The notes below the pieces were generated by a model, which worked only from the letters and a program-made list of their open reading frames with translations, did no database searches and was not told the DNA's origin. A stretch of 8,460 nucleotides of DNA from Caldifarciminota bacterium (GTDB taxonomy: Bacteria; Hydrothermota; Tepidihabitantia; SM23-42), in NCBI GenBank assembly GCA_023128195.1, contig JAGMEL010000207.1, positions 1 through 8,460 of the forward strand, in the 5' to 3' direction. A program made the position numbers and the translations under genes. Below are positions 7,149 to 8,460 of this stretch, piece by piece (positions within the stretch are counted from its first letter, which is position 1; each line of letters begins with the position of its first letter).

Positions 7149-7859
7149 ATGAGCAGAAAAATTAAAAAGCAAATATACTCGTGGGCTCTTGTGATTATTG
7201 TTGTCCTATTTTTAAGGGCAACCTTTGTTGAGGCTTTTATGATTCCAACCGGCTCAATGGAATCAACACTACTTATTGGCGACGCTCTTCTGGTAAACAG
7301 ATTTATTTATGGAATTAACATCCCCTATACGCAAATCCCTCTTATACCAGGACGCATGCCTGATAAAGAAGAGATAGTTGTTTTTCAATATCCTTTTGAA
7401 AATAAGAGTGTGGTAAAAAGATGTATTGCAACTGAAGGTGATACTGTAAAAATTGTAAATAAAGAAGTATATCTCAACGGCAACAAACTCCTTGAACCAT
7501 ATGTTTATCATAGAGACCACAGAATCTTCTCAGGTATAAAATTCGAAGAGAAACTTTATCAAAAATTATGGGAAAATGCAAAGTTTTTTAACTATGTAGA
7601 AAGTCCAGGATATACAAGAGACAATTTTGGGCCTGTGGTCGTACCCAAAGATTGCATTTTTGTAATGGGTGATAATCGTGATAATTCACTCGATTCAAGA
7701 TTCTGGGGTCCGCTCCATAAAAAATATTTTATGGGTAAACCACTCTTCATCTATCTCTCCATTGATATCGGTGGCGAGGCTTCAAATATTTTAGAAGTAC
7801 TCAAGTTCTGGCGTTGGAAAGGGATTAGATTAAATAGATTCGGTAAGGTTATAATATAA
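7149..7859 (+). CDS. lepB: Signal peptidase I (S26A family)
   Basis: Membrane-anchored serine protease that removes signal peptides from Sec/Tat-exported proteins on the outer face of the inner membrane; 236 residues. A basic N-terminus (MSRKIKKQ) precedes one TM helix at about 10-30. The catalytic serine is S36 in IPTGSMESTLLIGD (box B) and the general-base lysine is K90 in VVKRCIATEGD (box D). Box E is MGDNRDNSLDSRFWG with D175 at its GD. Box B reads SMES where most family members have SMEP or SMxP, a tolerated variation. The ATG at 7149 was chosen over an in-frame TTG at 7131 because the TTG's first codons would lie across the TATAAT box, and the ATG start gives the normal short cytoplasmic tail. 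The gene is monocistronic, divergent from the methyltransferase and upstream of a secreted peptidase that could be a substrate. Confidence 0.95.
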   Translation: MSRKIKKQIYSWALVIIVVLFLRATFVEAFMIPTGSMESTLLIGDALLVNRFIYGINIPYTQIPLIPGRMPDKEEIVVFQYPFENKSVVKRCIATEGDTVKIVNKEVYLNGNKLLEPYVYHRDHRIFSGIKFEEKLYQKLWENAKFFNYVESPGYTRDNFGPVVVPKDCIFVMGDNRDNSLDSRFWGPLHKKYFMGKPLFIYLSIDIGGEASNILEVLKFWRWKGIRLNRFGKVII

Positions 7860-7913
7860 AATAGATACCATAAAACCAACCTTTATTCATCTACCTCCAT
7901 CCGTTTTCATCTC

Positions 7914-7941
7914 TTGATTTGTGTCTTATTATGAATATAAT
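7914..7941 (+). promoter_or_regulatory. Promoter of the C25 peptidase gene
   Basis: TTGATT at 7914-7919, a 16-bp spacer and a perfect TATAAT at 7936-7941, the same -35/spacer/-10 arrangement as the lepB promoter. The expected start is near 7948, giving a leader of about 86 nt. A second TATAAT at 8016-8021 has no convincing -35 box and is less likely to be used. AGGAG at 8024-8028 lies 5 nt before the ATG at 8034. Confidence 0.6.
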
Positions 7942-7956
7942 ACATTAATAATGTAT
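7940..7956. promoter_or_regulatory. Operator-like palindrome at the peptidase transcription start
   Basis: Perfect 8-bp arms around one central base: ATACATTA at 7940-7947, A at 7948, TAATGTAT at 7949-7956. It overlaps the end of the -10 box and the predicted start site, where a repressor dimer would block transcription. It is AT-rich, so chance is possible; no regulator gene is adjacent in the window. Confidence 0.35.
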
Positions 7957-8033
7957 CGAATCAGAGGTAAGACTTTAGATATTAGAAGCAAAACGGAAAG
8001 AACCAACTTTTTACTTATAATATAGGAGAATTT

Positions 8034-8460
8034 ATGAAAAAATTTTTGGTTATTTTGTTAATTTCTTATGCCATCTGTTTTGCTCAGGAAACAGGTGCAA
8101 GATATTTAATTATCACGCATGACAATTTTTATGATGCAATCCAACCACTTGCTGACTGGAAGCATAAAAAGGGTATGAGAACAAAGGTCGTAAAACTATC
8201 TGAAACTGGATCATCAGCAAGTCAAATTAAAGATTATATAGAAGATGCCTATAATAACTGGCAAATACCACCAGAGTTCTTATTATTGGTCGGTGCACCT
8301 AACTATTTACCCTTGCCCCAGATAAGTAATATCTATACAGACAATTACTATACTAATATGGACGCAGATATTTATAATGAAATCCTCTCGGGCAGATTGA
8401 CCGTGCATAACACAACTGAAACACAAACAGTCGTAAATAAGATATTATTATATGAAAGAA
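8034..8460 (+). CDS. Secreted C25 (gingipain-like) cysteine peptidase, 3'-partial
   Basis: N-terminal 142 residues of a Sec-exported peptidase of family C25 (PF01364 type); the gene runs off the right edge. MKKFLVILLISYAICFA at 1-17 is a signal peptide with probable cleavage before QE. The catalytic N-subdomain follows at once: RYLIITHDNFYDAIQPLADW, KGMRTKVVKL, SASQIKDYIEDAY, FLLLVGAPNYLP, YTDNYY, ILSGRLTV, then VVNKILLYER. This order matches gingipain R from its IVIVAKKY segment through VLLVGD, FIGRFS and TIHYER. The catalytic His and Cys lie downstream and cannot be checked. No propeptide separates signal and catalytic fold, unlike gingipains with about 200 residues there. LVGA replaces the usual LVGD. 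Such proteins often end in a sorting or Ig-like domain, not visible here. The start is supported by AGGAG 5 nt upstream and the signal peptide. Confidence 0.85.
   Translation, partial: MKKFLVILLISYAICFAQETGARYLIITHDNFYDAIQPLADWKHKKGMRTKVVKLSETGSSASQIKDYIEDAYNNWQIPPEFLLLVGAPNYLPLPQISNIYTDNYYTNMDADIYNEILSGRLTVHNTTETQTVVNKILLYER

Noticed and set aside
7062..7172. 37-residue N-terminal extension of the methyltransferase
   Set aside because: It would overlap both divergent promoters and the start of lepB, and its residues do not resemble the family's N-terminus. The ATG at 7061 is the better start.

Overview
The window (8460 bp, AT-leaning) comes from a Gram-negative (diderm) bacterium. This follows from an outer-membrane efflux channel next to an RND pump, and from a gingipain-type secreted peptidase. 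The gene set, and the C25 peptidase with a bare Sec signal and no propeptide, remind me of uncultured FCB-like or WOR-3-type lineages. That placement is an impression, not a demonstration.

Layout. (1) 3-4093, plus strand: the end of an efflux operon, with a TolC-like outer-membrane factor (5' end outside the window) followed after 11 bp by a complete RND permease. The periplasmic adaptor is not visible and may lie upstream. (2) 4239-6161, plus strand: a single gene behind a near-consensus promoter. It encodes a zinc ribbon, a TPR array, one transmembrane helix, two PEGA-like domains and a beta-rich tail, probably a bitopic inner-membrane scaffold. (3) 6184-6385: a 202-bp non-coding palindromic element with perfect 34-bp terminal inverted repeats. 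It encloses a second, imperfect inverted-repeat module carrying two strong hairpins. (4) 6369-7061, minus strand: a class I SAM-dependent methyltransferase whose last four codons and stop codon come from the element. (5) 7149-7859, plus strand: signal peptidase I, divergent from the methyltransferase. Both divergent promoters would start transcription at, or within a few bases of, the start codon, so both mRNAs look leaderless. (6) 8034 to the right edge, plus strand: the start of a secreted C25 (gingipain-like) cysteine peptidase with its own promoter and an operator-like palindrome.

Functional links. The first two genes are two parts of one tripartite exporter. Signal peptidase I would process Sec-exported proteins such as the neighbouring peptidase, but that is a general role and the two genes have separate promoters. 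The most unusual content is the nested palindromic element that rewrote a gene's 3' end, the paired leaderless divergent promoters, and the domain architecture of the TPR/PEGA protein. No complete new defence or mobile system is visible.

There is no gene-free stretch longer than 300 bp. The gaps are 4094-4238 (promoter), 6162-6368 (palindromic element), 7062-7148 (divergent promoters) and 7860-8033 (promoter plus palindrome). No tRNA, rRNA or CRISPR array was seen.
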